The notes below the pieces were generated by a model. The model searched no databases. It was not told the origin of the DNA and saw nothing but the letters and a program-made list of their open reading frames with translations. Shown here one piece after another: positions 46,758 through 57,979 of a stretch of DNA of 64,000 bases (positions within the stretch are counted from its first letter, which is position 1; each line of letters opens with the position of its first letter). A program made the translations under genes and the position numbers. Source of the stretch: Cheiracanthium punctorium (lineage: Eukaryota > Arthropoda > Arachnida > Araneae > Cheiracanthiidae); the NCBI GenBank assembly GCA_038373885.1, contig JAWZYV010013149.1, positions 186,001-250,000 of the forward strand, in the 5' to 3' direction.

Positions 46758-48287
46758 TCAAATTAGTTTGATATAATTGTTACTTAGGCTAAGTATTTGG
46801 TCAATAAAACCTCTATTTGATGTAAGAACAAGGGTAGTGTTGGAGTCTTTTTTTAGTTCAGTCAAATAAAGTTCTTTATCTGCTTTGTCAAGGTTCTTAT
46901 CTGTCCACTCAGAACTGTATTGTTCATCATTCAATGCAAGTTGTGGTCCAGTCCACCACAAATCAAAGGCTTTCAGTTCATGAGGATCTGCACCACGGGA
47001 CAAAATGTCAGCTGGGTTGTTTCCAGATGAAACGTGTTTCCATTCATAGTTTTCTGTCAGAGTTTGGATTTTTGAAACTCTATTTCCTATAAAGGTTTTA
47101 AGATGATGAGGCTGTGAATTAATCCAAGCTAATGCAATAGAAGAATCGGAGAATAGCTCTACACTTTTAATGTCCAACTTCAAAGATGCGATAACTTTGT
47201 TCCTGCTTGTTACTGTCACAGCTAGTAAACACAGTTCTAGATGAGGAATCGATATTGATTTTAAAGGGGCCACTCTAGATTTGCTAGCAAGCAGCTTGGA
47301 GTGACAGGATCCTGATTGAGTATAAACCACAGCACCGAATGCAACACTAGAGGAATCACAAAATCCACATAGCGTAATTATTGTTTCTTCTGATCCCAAG
47401 ACATATCTATTGATTTTTATAGTTTCAATTTCTTTCAGTGTGGTTACGAAATGATGCCATTTATCAGCGATGGATTTTCGAAGTGATTCATCCCAATCAA
47501 CTTTCTCTAACCAAAGATGTTGAAGGAATATTTTTGCTCGACAAATGATAGGTCCAAGTAAACCGAATGGATTGTATATTTTTGCAATCGTAGACAAAAC
47601 TTCTCGTTTAGTGTAAGTGGTTTGATATTTCACTGAGACCTTAAAATTATATTGATCTTCCTTTGAGTTCCAAATCATACCCAATGTTTTAGTAGCAGGT
47701 TCTCGATTTTCATGGAAAGAATGTTCGTTGGATTCTTGCTCAAGACCAAGTATTTGATTGCAATTGGATTTCCATTTGTGGAGGGTCATACCACATGATT
47801 GAAACATTTTAATTAGCTGGTCTTTAAAAATTTTTGCAGTTGTGATATCAGAGCAGCCGGTTACTATGTCATCCATGGCCAACTGTTTTATGACTCGAGT
47901 AGCAAGAAATGGGGCACTTTTTGTTCCATAAGTAACAGTGTTTGGTCGATACACAACAACATTTTGATTTTCTTCATTTTTCCACAAGATTCTCAATAAG
48001 TCCGTTTGACTAGGTTCTATTAGAATCTGCCTGAACATTTTTTCAATATCAGCAGTTAAAACTACTCTGTTTTCTAAATCGCATCATAATGTCGAATATA
48101 TCTTCTTTGACTTCACCAGAAAGTAAAACATCATTCAAACTTTTTCCAGACGTTGTAGGTGCGGAACCATTAAAAACTATTCTAAGTTTAGTAGAGGATC
48201 TTTCTGGCCTGTAAACTCCATGATGTGGTAAGTAGTACTTAGCAGAAATCGACGTTGGATTGTCTAATTTTTCCATGTGGTTAAGAG
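46758..48287 (-). pseudogene. BEL/Pao reverse transcriptase and RNase H
   Basis: 48049-48276 encodes the first RT motifs (LRIVFNGSAP). After a one-base frame change near 48050, 46758-48038 encodes the rest of RT, with the catalytic pair in AMDDIVTG where the family usually has YVDD. RNase H follows with FCDSSSVAFGAVVY and LFSDSSIALAWIN, then SGNNPADILSRG. The enzyme copies element RNA into DNA. The frameshift and the hAT insertion just upstream (48296) disable it. Confidence 0.92.
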
Positions 48288-48295
48288 CTTCGTAT

Positions 48296-49068
48296 TAGAG
48301 ATGTAACGAATAGTGATTTGGCCGAATACCGAATATTCGGCCAATAGCTCAGGCCGAATGCCGAATATTGCATTTTTAAAAATTTCATTTTAACTGTAAA
48401 TAAAATATTGATTTTCAATTTTGTAACTAAATACTAAATGAAGATTAATTAAAATTCATTTTATATTATTTGTAAGTACTTAAAAACAAACAACAGTATA
48501 TTATATGGAAAACTAAAAAAATATTGGTCATGATAAAATATATTTTACAAAGTTAAACACTAATAACAGCATAATTATATTTTGAGATATTCATAATATA
48601 ATAAATATGCTATGCTAAATGTCATTAATCTGATAACTATACATAATCACATCATGTTTTGGGTTTTACAGACTCTGAGCAAAATATATTTAGCAGCTTT
48701 TCAAAATTATGCTTGTAATTAAGGATCTGAAAAAATTCCTTCTACCCTACCCAATAAAGAAATTAAAAAATCAAGTCAAGTAATGTCAATAAGTAGAAAT
48801 TCTGCATTTCTGTAATATTATTATTGCATTAGATTATGTTTCATTCAGCTTAAAATTCAATGAATTAGGATATTTTATTATATGAGATTAACTCATTGAA
48901 GTATAACTAAGCAGTATTATTTGTAAATGCATTAAAAAATATATTTTTCTCTTTTTTTCCTAAAATTATTCAGCCGAATATGTAGCAATATTCGGCTTAC
49001 CGAATATTTGGCAAAACAGCCGAATAGGCCGAATACGGAATAGTGGCCGAATATTCGTTACATCACTA
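48296..49068. mobile_element. Nonautonomous hAT element inside BEL pol
   Basis: 773 bp with ends TAGAGATGTAACGAATA and, complemented, TAGTGATGTAACGAATA, flanked by the exact 8-bp repeat CTTCGTAT at 48288-48295 and 49069-49076. Subterminal GCCGAATATTCGG motifs occur at both ends. Removing the element and one repeat makes the BEL frame continuous across the site. Same family as 59576-60401. Confidence 0.96.
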
Positions 49069-50082
49069 CTTCGTATTCATTAAGAAATTCGCTATAAAGC
49101 CGATGCATATCGGGGGTTTTACTCAATCTTCTAAGTTTTTGATGTAGTCGTTTTTCTGCTAAGATTCGAGAATTACCCAACGTATTTAATTCTTCTTCTT
49201 TGATTGGCATCTGGACGATGAATCTTCCTGTTTCATCTCGTCTATGTGTGGTCTTAAAATGAGCTTCACAAAATTCTTCTTTGCTTAGCGGTCGATCCGA
49301 TGAAACTTCTTCCCAAAATTTACGGATACATTCTTCGATATTTTCAGATTGCGGAATTAGCCCACAATATTGTTTAGCGGACTTGATTAAAATTAATCCC
49401 GTAGCAATAAAACCAAACACAGAATTTCTAAGTACTAAATTATTAGAAATATATTGTTGTTCATCCTTTATTATTTGGAAGAAGAATTCAGCACCAATGA
49501 TCATATTAATCTTATTTGGTTTGAAAAAGTGAGGATCGGCTAATGTGTAGCTTAACGGAATATTTATCTTTTTCATGTCAAGAATAGATGACGGTACAAA
49601 ATCTGTAATTTTGCTTACAATAAGCAACTCGATTTCTGAAGTAAAAGACGAATCTTTATTACTAATGAAAGCACTCGTTTTCCATTTGATATTTGTAGCA
49701 TTTCCACCTAAACCATTAACAGTTACATTTACTTTTTGCTTAATCAATCCCAGTTCCATAGCCTTTTTGTGGTTATAAAATGCGACATTGATCCATTATC
49801 AAGGATAGCTCTACAATACATATATCTATTTTGAAACGGAGACCAAACCCAAACAAGTACTGTTGAAAGGAAAACAGATTTACTGGATGCTTCTAAAATC
49901 GAAGAAAACGAATGCACAATTTCCTTTTGGCAGCTATTTTTTATTTCATCCGAAGATGACGGAATTTGTGTACGAGAAACATCGTCAGTTGGTTGCAAAT
50001 TTAAATCATTCCGAGATGAACTTTCAGCTGGTTCCACGCATGGCATGTTATCTTTTTTAGGGAAATTATGTTGAGTTGGCAA
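49069..50082 (-). pseudogene. BEL/Pao aspartic protease region
   Basis: Two overlapping frames. 49744-50082 includes the active-site region AILDNGSMSHF, where retroviral-type proteases read D-(S/T)-G, so the middle residue is Asn here. The DUF1758-like part continues at 49058-49759 with LADPHFFKP and IIGAEFF, a hallmark of BEL proteases. It cleaves the polyprotein in intact elements. The frame change near 49750 and the hAT insertion at 49068 break it. Confidence 0.9.
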
Positions 50083-50103
50083 AGGATTATTTTCAGAACG
50101 ACA

Positions 50104-51302
50104 TTAAAGGTAATTGTGCCTTTCTTGACAGGAACGACAACAGTATTTGGACGAACATGAAGAAAGTTTGTGTGAATGATTTAAGCAATTAATGCAAAGA
50201 TTATTCTTTTTGGCGACATTAAATCGATGTAAAAGAGCCATTTTGAGAAAAGTAGGGCACTGGTATAACTTGTGAGAATTTTTACATAAAATACACAAAT
50301 TATTTTCGGGCTTCAACATAAAAGCATTCGTTTTATTTTGATTAGAAAATTTAACTTTCGTGGAATGATATTGTACGCCCTGCAAATTTTCTAATATCTG
50401 TGAACGATTTTCAAGGAATTCTAAAAATTTATTCCATTCAGGCAATTCAGTTGAAGTTAAATTCATTTCATATTGTTTACGAGATTCCTTGTCTAACTTT
50501 TGGATTATAACATTTATTAATAACTGGTAGACCAGATCATTTGCTTCTAACTTCATTAACTTTAATCCTCTTAAACTTTTATTTAGAATTTCAACCAAAT
50601 TTCTAAGACCCTTAGCAGATTCAAGGTTCAATTTTTCTATCTTCAAAATGTTTAGAATATGAGTGTTAACAATTAATCTTTTGTTTTCAAATCTGCTTAT
50701 CAAAACTTGCATTAAGGAATAAAATGTATCCTCAGGCGTTTCTATGCTTCTAACATCACCCTTTAAACAGGAACGTAAATAAAATAACTTTTGAGTATCT
50801 GTTAGCGATGGGTGGTTTGTAATTAAACTATTATATTGAGCTTTAAAACTATTCCATTGCTCAATATTACCATAGAATTCTGGTAAGCTTACATCGGGTA
50901 ATTTAACGTTGGAATTAGAACAGTTTTCTAATTTACTAGATGCGACATTTACATTTGAGATAGAGTGTAATAACTTTTGTAAGCTTACCTTTACTTCCTC
51001 GAGAATGTCTTCTAATTTTTCAAATCTGATTCCATCTCTGGTAAATCGTTCGTATCAATAATTTCATAATAATCCAGTTTCAGTTCTTCTAATTTACAAC
51101 TTATGTCTAAAACACAGTCAATTTTGCTTTGCAGAATAAATTTATCTGCACCAGACGACTTTTCCTTTAAAAAGGTTTGAAGCTTCGTTATTCGCAATTT
51201 ATAATTTCCTTTCCGATAATTTAACATTTTTAATTTTTCAGATAAACTTTTTCCTTCCGAATTCGTCATTTTCAAAACACAACAGCGAAAAGCGACAGTC
51301 AA
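50104..51302 (-). pseudogene. BEL/Pao gag region
   Basis: 51012-51302 encodes the N-terminal part with the LEELKLDYYEIIDTND stretch. After a one-base shift in an A run near 51020, the frame continues through LPDVSLPEFYGNIEQWNSF (DUF1759) at about 50860-50920 to 50104. The C-terminal part is Cys-rich, with CILCKNSHKLYQCPTF and NNLCINCLNHSHKLSSC, the paired zinc knuckles of BEL gag. This protein packages the RNA in intact elements. Confidence 0.92.
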
Positions 51303-51357
51303 CTAATCGAAGAATTCTACATGCAAGCCGATTTCTTTCTCCGGCTCGACGGACCAA

Positions 51358-51584
51358 TGTTTTGGCCGATTTGTGGACTGTATTTAAATTACTACAACTA
51401 TTAAAGTATAAACGAAATTTATTAACGACATTTTAACAATATTCCGCTCCAAAATGAGACGTTGGTTAATTACACCGAATTGTGCCGAAATGACATTTTT
51501 TGAGTTCTTAAAAGAAGTGTTGCCACAACGGCATTATTAATTTGCAATTGCAATGTCACAAATGATCGTTGCTAGGCATCAACA
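51358..51584 (-). repeat. BEL/Pao 5' LTR
   Basis: 227 bp, identical in length to the other LTR and differing at six positions. It abuts the target duplication CATGGC on its right and the candidate primer-binding site on its left. Confidence 0.95.
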
Positions 51585-51830
51585 CATGGCGATTTTCCAT
51601 TATTTGGCAACTTGCGTACATATAAAGTTAATAAAAGCTACGGAACAGATAGGATAGCTTGCCACCAATGGCGACTTTTCATTATTTGGCGATTTACACA
51701 TGCTCACAACCTATAATTACTGTTCATTTAAGGTTACCGGAAAACCGTTATCCATATTTTCATTTATATAATCGTTTGCAGATTTGCATACTTAGCACCA
51801 CAAATTATACCATCTCGTCGCGCTAGCAAA

Positions 51831-52026
51831 CATGGGCACCCATAAGGAGGGGCAAGGTAGGGCACTTGCCCCCCCCCCCCCCTAGAGTTTTAGGTTAATG
51901 TCTCATGATGTAAACAAATAACAAAACCAGAACTAAATTTGTTAAAAGTTTGAAATTTGCCCCCCTCTAGAAAATTTTTTTGAAGTTTGCCCCTACCCCC
52001 TAGAAAAATTCCTATGGGTGCCCATG
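51831..52026. mobile_element. hAT-type MITE in Helitron copy 2
   Basis: 196 bp with perfect 14-bp ends CATGGGCACCCATA, flanked by the exact 8-bp repeat CTAGCAAA at 51823-51830 and 52027-52034. Helitron copy 1 has the empty site. C run at about 51869-51882. Confidence 0.95.
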
Positions 52027-52289
52027 CTAGCAAATATCCAAAGTGTACTATAACTGCTATAATGGCATAGTTAATGCCGCGAAATATTTCTACTGGTAGC
52101 AAATAATCCAGCTGGACCGAACCGGCTTTAAAATAATCTGCATTTTAATTATTTTTCATTTTCAAGATATTAGTTATTCTGTTTTGGAAAAACGAATAAT
52201 TGCTAATTCTAAACTCCTGTTGTCTAAGCGAACTTACTATTTGAAAATTGTCAACTTTGTGTAACACATTTTGAGTTATTTATTTCATA

Positions 52290-53223
52290 TTATTGTAACC
52301 TATTTATAGAAAAAACAGGTGATGCCTATTCTACAGCTTACGAAATATTTTAACAATAGATTAAAGCTGTTGTGAACTAATAGTATTTAAATATATGTAA
52401 AGCATATTCTATAGCTTACGAAATATTGTAACAATAGATTAAAGCTGTTGTGGACTAATAGTATTTAAATATATGTAAAATTATGTGGCATACTTTTATG
52501 TCGCATTTTTGGGACACGTTTTTCATACAATTTTCAATAAATGAGGTGAGAGATAAAATGACATAGTCATTAATAGATGGAGAAAAGCTGCACAGAAAAA
52601 TGCACAATTCCAACTGAATGAAAATTTCAAAAACTTAATCTCAGGTGTATTCAGCAGACGATAAATTATGATAAATTGCGCCAAGCATTAGAATCATCTC
52701 CTCAAAATCGCACAAAACCGTTTAATTTTTCGCCAAATTAAAAAGTTGCACATTTTAGTCTCAGAAAATTTCTAAATATGTTTCTTTTGAGTATAAAACA
52801 TTTCATTCCTGCTCTGATTTCCCATGCAAATGATATTTTAATTTAAAAACAGCCTTACAAATAATCTAGACAAAAAAAAAAATCGTTATTCTTTTATTTT
52901 TACTTCAAGAGTCTGAATCATTTAATAAACTTGTCGAATGTGGCAACCTAGATAAGCTTAAATGTCTCTTTTTCCACTGTGGGGTTACAATTAGGAAATG
53001 GTGGAAAGCAAAAATTAGCCTTTTGCGATACGTTTTTTATCGATATCTCCTAAAATAATTCGAATTTTCAAAAAATCGCTTCGAGGTGTGTCGGGAACTG
53101 TCATGGAAAATTTTCCGTACAAAATTTGGTAGGTCTACGATCACCCGTCTGCGAGCTACACGAGACACATTCAAACAAACTAACTAACAGTTTACACATT
53201 GTTTTATTAATATAGAAGAAAGA
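52290..53223 (-). mobile_element. Helitron-like insert in Helitron copy 2
   Basis: A 934-bp block absent from copy 1. On the minus strand it starts TCTTTCTTCTATATTAATAA after an A (53224) and is followed by T (52289), which fits Helitron insertion, but its 3' end GGTTACAATAA lacks the CTRR motif. It contains a tandem pair of about 85 bp (TTACGAAATATTNTAACAAT) at about 52336-52500. No gene. Confidence 0.65.
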
Positions 53224-53713
53224 TAGTTTTCATTTTGGCGTAAAATGGGCGTAATTCTAACTCATGTTTGCAAATTTCACGCGATTCTAGATACTTGGAA
53301 ACGCTTTGTTGCAAAGGAATGAATGATTTTATGCCAGATCTGGCAACCATTGTTTGTTTTTTCAGTTTTTTATTAATATCTTCTAAAATAATTAGATTTT
53401 TGAAATTTAAGTCAGCTTAGCAGGTTCCTCGAAATTTTTCGAATCTGTGGGCACCTTAGTCGAAACTCAAATCCCCACGGTTTAGGAGGAGTTAAGTCAA
53501 CAAGCTTTGACAGCGTCAGCGGCCTTTACTTTTTTTTTTAATAGAGAGAAACATGCCAGGAAGTTATGGGCTGTCCTCATCAGATTTTTTTTCGTAGTGG
53601 GGTACCCTGCCAGTCACAACTACTTTAAAACTACGAGTAGGCCATCTTTCCAGCTGAGGGCTCAGAAGGAGTGCCAACTGTCCGCCCATTGCATATATAT
53701 ATATATATATATA

Positions 53714-54945
53714 CAAAGTGTCTCGTAAAGGTGGTAACACACTTTAATTCTTAAATGGACAAGTCAGTTGAAAAAATTCTCAATGTTGGAAAAAGCCTAC
53801 ACTAAAAAAAAAATAAGTTACACTGTCTAAATTTGTATATAATATCCCCCTACAAAAAAATTTTCAGTTTGTAAAATGTGCTCCATACACTGATGGGTGA
53901 TTCACAAAATTGTAGCATTATATCCTAAGTGTCAGAGATATAAAGATAAATGTATGCTCACTTAAACTTCTTTTCAATGGCTCCCGAAAGGAAAAAAATA
54001 CATTAGGCAATCTCATTTCAGCGCTTATACAGAAATTGCAAAAGAAAACATTTTTTTTTCTGACTCTAGCAATAAGCACTTACTTTCAAATTCATGTATA
54101 GCCCCCAATCATCTTTGTTTAAAAAATCTCTGAGATGTTTTATGATGAAATGCAAAATTTATTTACATCATCTCATTATTGTGTGGAGCACATTTTATTA
54201 CTTCCTTCTACAAAGGAAGTATAAATCTCACCATTTCTCATCAACCTTGGCGAGTTTTGCTGAATTTGGTGCCAAGAATAAGTTTGTATTTTGCATAACT
54301 CTAAAACTTTAAGCTGCAGAATGTTGAAACTTTGTGTTTAGAACTATTGTGTGTAACATCTAATGGTGCATCTCTTTTTTTTATTGCAAACGACTGGGTC
54401 ATTTATTTACAAGACTTTAAATACATTATAATCTATGGATCCCTTCAATTCATTAAAATCTGTGATGAATTACTATTTCGGCTATTGTCCAAAATCACGC
54501 TAACCATCTCAAGCTTGTCGTCTTTTGGTGAAATATCGCTTAATTAAGTACCAAAAACAAATCTTTCAAATTGAGCCCATCTTGGCAATATCTCAAATAT
54601 TTGGCTAGAAAGTGCTATACCTGAGTATTATTAATTCAGTACTTTATCTCTTCCAAAACAAAATAAGTTTAGATGAAGTGCACAAAAATAATTCTAGATT
54701 TAATAGAACTGCAAGGAAGTTGTGGTGTCCACATCAAATTGTTTTACTAATTGGGGTGATTTCTTTTTTGTTTTTTGTATGAGGGTTGTATACAAATTAA
54801 AAAAGATATTTTTTTTTAAATTAACGAGAGGCATTTTTTCTTAATATATTTTATTTTCCTACCTTATTTCGAACATTTTTTAAACTCACATTGCCCACTT
54901 ATCTCTAATATATGAAGCTTGTTACCACCTTTTTAGGCTACCCTG
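53714..54945. mobile_element. Mariner-like nonautonomous element
   Basis: 1232 bp with ends CAAAGTGTCTCGTAAAGGTG and, complemented, CAGGGTAGCCTAAAAAGGTG, both continuing GTAACA, flanked by TA at 53712-53713 (inside a TA microsatellite) and 54946-54947. Ends of the CAGGGTGTCTC type are usual for mariner-like elements. No transposase was found. The hairpin-ended repeat at 54195-54545 lies inside. Confidence 0.75.
54195..54545 (-). repeat. Hairpin-ended interspersed repeat, minus-strand copy
   Basis: ACTTCCTT...AAGGAAGT hairpin at about 54202-54220, then, further along the plus strand, AAATACATTATAATCTATGG, the complement of the core seen in the other copies. Orientation and order agree with a minus-strand copy. 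Confidence 0.5.
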
Positions 54946-54947
54946 TA

Positions 54948-56551
54948 TATGCATATTTTATTTATTTATTTATTTATTTTTTGCTAATGCTGGTCTATAA
55001 TTTTTTTTTTCTAGCATGCCAGTGTAAAAGATTTAAAATACTTATTTAGAGAGTGATTATCCTATTGCTGCAAAGTTATTTATATGACTGTGTATCATTT
55101 TAAAGACTTGACTGCATATGTTTTGCTTATGATATGCCTAAAAATATAGTAATTTCTCTTCTCCCTCTTTTTTTTTTTTTTTTTTTTTTTTTAAGATCCT
55201 TTCTACAGAAAAAATATTCTGCATACAAGTGCTGGGTCAAACATTTTTGTACACAAAAAAGAAAGAAATACCTTATATTAGTGCACAGTTTGTTCTGATT
55301 GCTTTGGAATTTTTACACTACAAATTACTGTACTTCATTTCAAGAAAATAATTTGTTGTATTAATCTGTATTTTCCCCTGTTCCATTTCAAAAGAAGAAA
55401 AAAAAAAAAAGCAACTACAGTTAGGTGATTATTATTTCTTTAGATTTAAAAAATATATATTTTGTTCTTTTATGGCACTGCATGTTAAGGTATATGTTAT
55501 TTATGTGGCATACTTTGAATTGGCATATTTTTCTTCAGAAAGTTTTCTGTAAAATACAGGGTGTACATAAAAAAATATACCAACTTTGAAGCTTCTCAAT
55601 TATAGAACTAAAGAAGTTGCTTTTTTTAATTAAAAAAAATTATGTTTTTAAATTTATAAAAATGTGTGAACTGATCATAACAACCCACCAAAAACTAAGC
55701 CATTAGCCAAAGAGAGGGGATGTGAGAATTAGACATGATCCTCCCCAGATTTTCAAACATGTATATTATTTACTGAATAACACCCAAACAGGTTATTCTT
55801 TCGTAAGTAATACATAAGTTTGAAATTTTTGGGTTATGAGGAAGTTAAACCTCAAAATCCACTCTGGCTGTAACCCTTTTTTTTGTGCTGGACACTCGAG
55901 CATTTATAATTTTATAGACTTTGGAATATTATTTTTGATTAAACTTGAAAATGATTTGTACTTCTTTAGCTTCGTAATTTTACAGATTCAAAAGTGGAAT
56001 ATACTTTTATGTGTACATTGTTTGTCGAACTACTTTAGGAGTTATGCCAAGGTTAGCAAGTTTTTAATGCAGATGAGGGTTTTGACCAGGTTATAACATC
56101 ACATCAAATTGGGAAAGGGAGGGGAGAATCCATTATTTTAAGGTGATAACAACTTAGCAATATTAAAAATTGCTGAATTTAAATCATTCTTATTCTTGCA
56201 CATGTTATTTTAAAACCACCTCAAAGATAAGATAAGGAAACTGGGATTTAATGTGTTATAATAATTTTGAACAACAAATATGCATGTTTTAATTAGCAAT
56301 TTCAGTTAAATTTTAGCTTTGCTTTACTTAGGAGTGAAAACTATCCTGGCAGATTTAAAAATTCAATGACTGAATTCTCTCTATTATTTAGTTAGAATTT
56401 TCATTCATCCATCATCACAACCATTCTCCATTTATTTTTTCATCTCCATTTTTAAAAAAAATGGTTATGCATGTATATTTTATGGTTTTGTGCTTTGTAA
56501 ATAAGAAAAATCGCGAAAAGAAATTTTGTCTTTCCAAATTGTTTTTATTAG
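54948..56551. other. AT-rich noncoding stretch, possibly intronic
   Basis: No element ends recognised except a lone mariner-like ACAGGGTGTACATAAAAA at about 55556. (TATT)n at 54957-54979 and a T run at 55169-55193. At 55018, after a strong pyrimidine tract ending TTTTTTTCTAG, 13 codons (HASVKDLKYLFRE) run to a stop at 55060. This is a weak terminal-exon candidate. Confidence 0.35.
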
Positions 56552-56681
56552 TAGTTTGATTTTTAATCAAAATTGGAACTTATTAGGCCGATGTAAGACA
56601 AACCTAAACTCTCTAGAGCATACAAATTTCAGTGATATTCTGCAAAGTATTTTTAAAGAATGGGAAGATATTATCATGAGG
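56552..56681 (+). other. Best candidate host coding exon
   Basis: A pyrimidine-rich tract ending GTTTTTATTAG precedes 43 open codons (SLIFNQNWNLLGRCKTNLNS, then HTNFSDILQSIFKEWEDIIM and Arg), which end on a codon boundary at a strong donor (AGG then GTAAGAAA). A second acceptor at 56586 would give a 95-bp exon in the same frame. The sequence reads as a helical domain and resembles no transposon protein I know. I cannot name it. The exon would start with one leftover base and end in phase 0. Confidence 0.45.
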
Positions 56682-57791
56682 GTAAGAAAATATAGTTTTT
56701 AAATTATAATTTAAAAAAGAAACTACCAAAGTTTAACTAATTTCCTGGGAATTTATTTTCATGATTAAATTAAGCATTGATTGATGAAACTGTAAGGCGT
56801 CAATTCATCTAATTTTTTTCCCACATTGTTGCATTCCTGATTATTTTTTCTTCATGAGAAGGGTATCTAACAGACTGGACTAAAAGAAATCTAGATTTAT
56901 TTCTAACTTTACCATTTAGATTTCATCATGTTTATTTGCAGCAAAATTAGTTTCAGTAACAGGTTGGGTTGGGCCTATTTTTGTTTAATACTTTGTAAAT
57001 ATTAATAAATGACTGCTTTTAATATTAAAATAACATAAATAAATATATTTGATAACATTTACCGTATTAGCCCGATTATAACAGGACCTCGAGGTTTTTT
57101 ACGAGCTATGATCTGTCAAAAAGCACTGCGTTATATTTGTGCCAATAGGGCAATCCCCCCCCCCCCTCTCACACACAATTTGGGTTTTATTAAAGGGACA
57201 ATAACAAAGCAATAGTAATTGTTGATGCTATCCAGCTGGTCTATTGGTCCCTGCTCCATCATGTTTTATAGTATTATGTAATAAATAAGTGTGATCATTC
57301 TGAAGATAATGTATTCAAAACACTCTTCTTACTTGTTTCCTTATTTGAAACAAACTTATAAATCGAACAATCAATTCAACAGAGATAATAAAATTTTTAT
57401 TTTACTACAGAAGCATATTTTGTATCTAATAATACTGCAAAATTATAAAGAAATATTATTTTAAACAAATATGATCTAGGTATTATTTAGGATTTGAGAA
57501 ACAAAACTTTTGCAATTTCAAAAATACTCATAAGAAAATCTTCGGTGTAATGTTTGGTAATCCTGTTGGTTTCATAAACTTACATAATGATTTTTGAGTT
57601 TTCACTAATTTATGATACGGCATAGTTTTAGAAGTAGTAGAACCTGCTAAAGTGACCACCTGTCTACAATGACCAATTTTGTACTTCCTGTGGGGGAGGG
57701 GGGGTGTCACAATAGGTGTTCCACTCTATTTAAATTCATAAGCGTAAAGTTTTCAAAATTATTGGGGGGGCCGGGCCCCACAACCACATAT
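56682..57791. other. Noncoding stretch after the candidate exon
   Basis: AT-rich. C run at 57157-57167. ATTGGGGGGGCCGGGCCCCA at about 57763 is a G/C palindrome-like motif that recurs at about 58641. No gene recognised. Confidence 0.4.
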
Positions 57792-57799
57792 ATTCACGT

Positions 57800-57971
57800 C
57801 AGTGGCGTAGCCAAGGGGTGGGGGTAGGGGGGGGTCATCCCCCCTCATGAGGAATTTTTTACCATACAAATGTATATTCTTCACTCCCTTATCATACACT
57901 CGTATACATGTATGTGAGTTGCAGAAGTCGTAACACCCCCCCCCCATGCAAAATTTCTGGCTACGCCACTG
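57800..57971. mobile_element. hAT-type MITE (CGTAGCC family)
   Basis: 172 bp with perfect 14-bp ends CAGTGGCGTAGCCA, flanked by the exact 8-bp repeat ATTCACGT at 57792-57799 and 57972-57979. G run near the left end and C run near the right end. Confidence 0.96.
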
Positions 57972-57979
57972 ATTCACGT

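Larger units (their letters stand above)
44665..51584 (-). mobile_element. BEL/Pao LTR retrotransposon, degenerate full-length copy
   Basis: 6920 bp with 227-bp LTRs at both ends and the 6-bp target duplication CATGGC (44659-44664 and 51585-51590). Gene order on the minus strand is gag, aspartic protease, reverse transcriptase with RNase H, integrase, which is the BEL/Pao order. Just inside the 5' LTR lies a TGG-starting candidate primer-binding site (51341-51357 read on minus). Next to the 3' LTR is a purine-rich tract, AAAGGCGGGCGGAA. Two hAT-type elements have inserted (45207-45454 and 48296-49068) and several frames are shifted. BEL/Pao elements move by reverse transcription in cytoplasmic particles. 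This copy is broken. Confidence 0.95.
44231..53549 (-). mobile_element. Helitron copy 2, inverted and interrupted by several elements
   Basis: Read on the minus strand it starts TCTCTCTATTAAAAAAAAAA at 53549 and follows copy 1 (34081-35380) along its length, up to CTCATACGAAAA at about 44231. It lacks the CTAG end of copy 1. Its body is broken by a Helitron-like insert (52290-53223), a MITE (51831-52026) and the BEL/Pao element (44665-51584). Copy 1 provides the empty site for each. For example, the uninterrupted copy reads through CATGGCGATTTTTCATTATT on its minus strand where the BEL element sits in copy 2. Confidence 0.88.
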
